The notes under the pieces: model-generated | Told to the model about the DNA's origin: nothing | What the model saw: the letters and a program-made list of their open reading frames with translations, nothing else | Database searches by the model: none | From: Campylobacter canadensis | Lineage (GTDB): Bacteria; Campylobacterota; Campylobacteria; Campylobacterales; Campylobacteraceae | Direction of reading: 5' to 3' | Assembly: GCF_013177655.1 (NCBI RefSeq) | Contig: NZ_CP035946.1 | Coordinates: forward strand, 248,001 to 312,000 | Length of the DNA stretch: 64,000 bases | Program-made: the position numbers and the translations under genes | Part shown: in pieces, positions 63,739 to 64,000 of the stretch | Numbering within the stretch: the first letter of the stretch is position 1 | How the letters are laid out: the number at the start of each line of letters is the position of its first letter

Positions 63739-64000
63739 TTATTTACAACTTGCTATTGCTTCTATTTCAATTCTTGCATTTTTAGGTAAGGCAGCAACAG
63801 CAAAGCAAGACCTTGCAGGATAAGGTGCGCTAAAAAACTCAGCATAAGCTTCATTTACACTAGCAAAATCATTAATATCAGCTAACAAAATCGTAGTTTT
63901 AATAACATCTTTCATACTTAAACCTTGCTCTTTTAAAATAGCTTCAATATTTCTTAAACTTTGTCTTGTTAATTCTTTAATATCATTACTTGCAAAGTCT
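63739..64000 (-). CDS. ridA: RidA-family enamine/imine deaminase (5' end outside window)
   Basis: The C-terminal 86 residues, open to the window edge, carry the YjgF/RidA pattern: KTTILLADINDFASVN and the conserved YPARSCFAVAALP with the active-site Arg. The N-terminus is outside the window. RidA removes reactive enamines formed by PLP enzymes, which fits its place directly upstream of a PLP-dependent decarboxylase. Confidence 0.88.
   Translation of the reverse strand, partial: DFASNDIKELTRQSLRNIEAILKEQGLSMKDVIKTTILLADINDFASVNEAYAEFFSAPYPARSCFAVAALPKNARIEIEAIASCK

Overview
The window looks like a chromosomal segment of a Campylobacter-type bacterium (Campylobacterota). It is very AT-rich. 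It carries the Campylobacter form of complex I, in which two short proteins replace NuoE and NuoF. It also has the flagellar genes pflA and fliW, a Campylobacter-type single-domain globin, and one poly-G tract of the phase-variable kind. I do not assign a species.

Layout. 1-14807 (minus): the 5' part of pflA, then nuoN to nuoA in one tightly overlapped operon read from nuoA. 14983-18052 (plus): rpsL-rpsG-fusA with a terminator, then an unusual 0.7-kb gap without genes between convergent units. 18770-24896 (minus): a HAD phosphatase, a DUF5718 protein, a soluble FIST-domain chemoreceptor, and a DASS-family transporter coupled to a PrpF-family isomerase. A CitMHS transporter is divergent (25077-26429). 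26455-29302: Bcp peroxiredoxin, a cupin, a secreted DNA-ligase-like protein with altered catalytic motifs, and an unknown membrane gene split at an A7 run. 29511-33957 (plus): a DMSO-reductase-type operon dmsABC plus chaperone. 33966-39274 (minus): TonB-type outer-membrane barrel, ABC importer and NnrS-like protein, divergent from the NO-responsive globin cgb (39489). 39948-48904: DMT transporter, SbmA-like transporter, PBP1A, alaS and an ABC-F protein. 48959-51194 (plus): two overlapping diguanylate cyclase genes, the second with a hemerythrin domain and ending in a G10 tract. 51189-53225 (minus): fliW, a degenerate proC and hemH. 53314-58377: bamD, a thiamine-binding-type protein, lspA, glmM, rpsT, prfA and an unknown anchored protein. 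58426-61983: pyruvate:flavodoxin/ferredoxin oxidoreductase. 62333-64000 (minus): a LysA-like decarboxylase downstream of a partial ridA.

How it fits together. Complex I without an NADH module, together with a pyruvate oxidoreductase, implies respiration fed by reduced flavodoxin. DMSO reductase offers an alternative electron acceptor. Transporters for C4/C6 acids plus a PrpF isomerase suggest tricarboxylate use. The most unusual parts are the NnrS/ABC/plug-less TonB-receptor operon opposite cgb, the catalytically altered secreted ligase, the FIST chemoreceptor, the degraded ProC between fliW and hemH, and the A7 and G10 homopolymer tracts.
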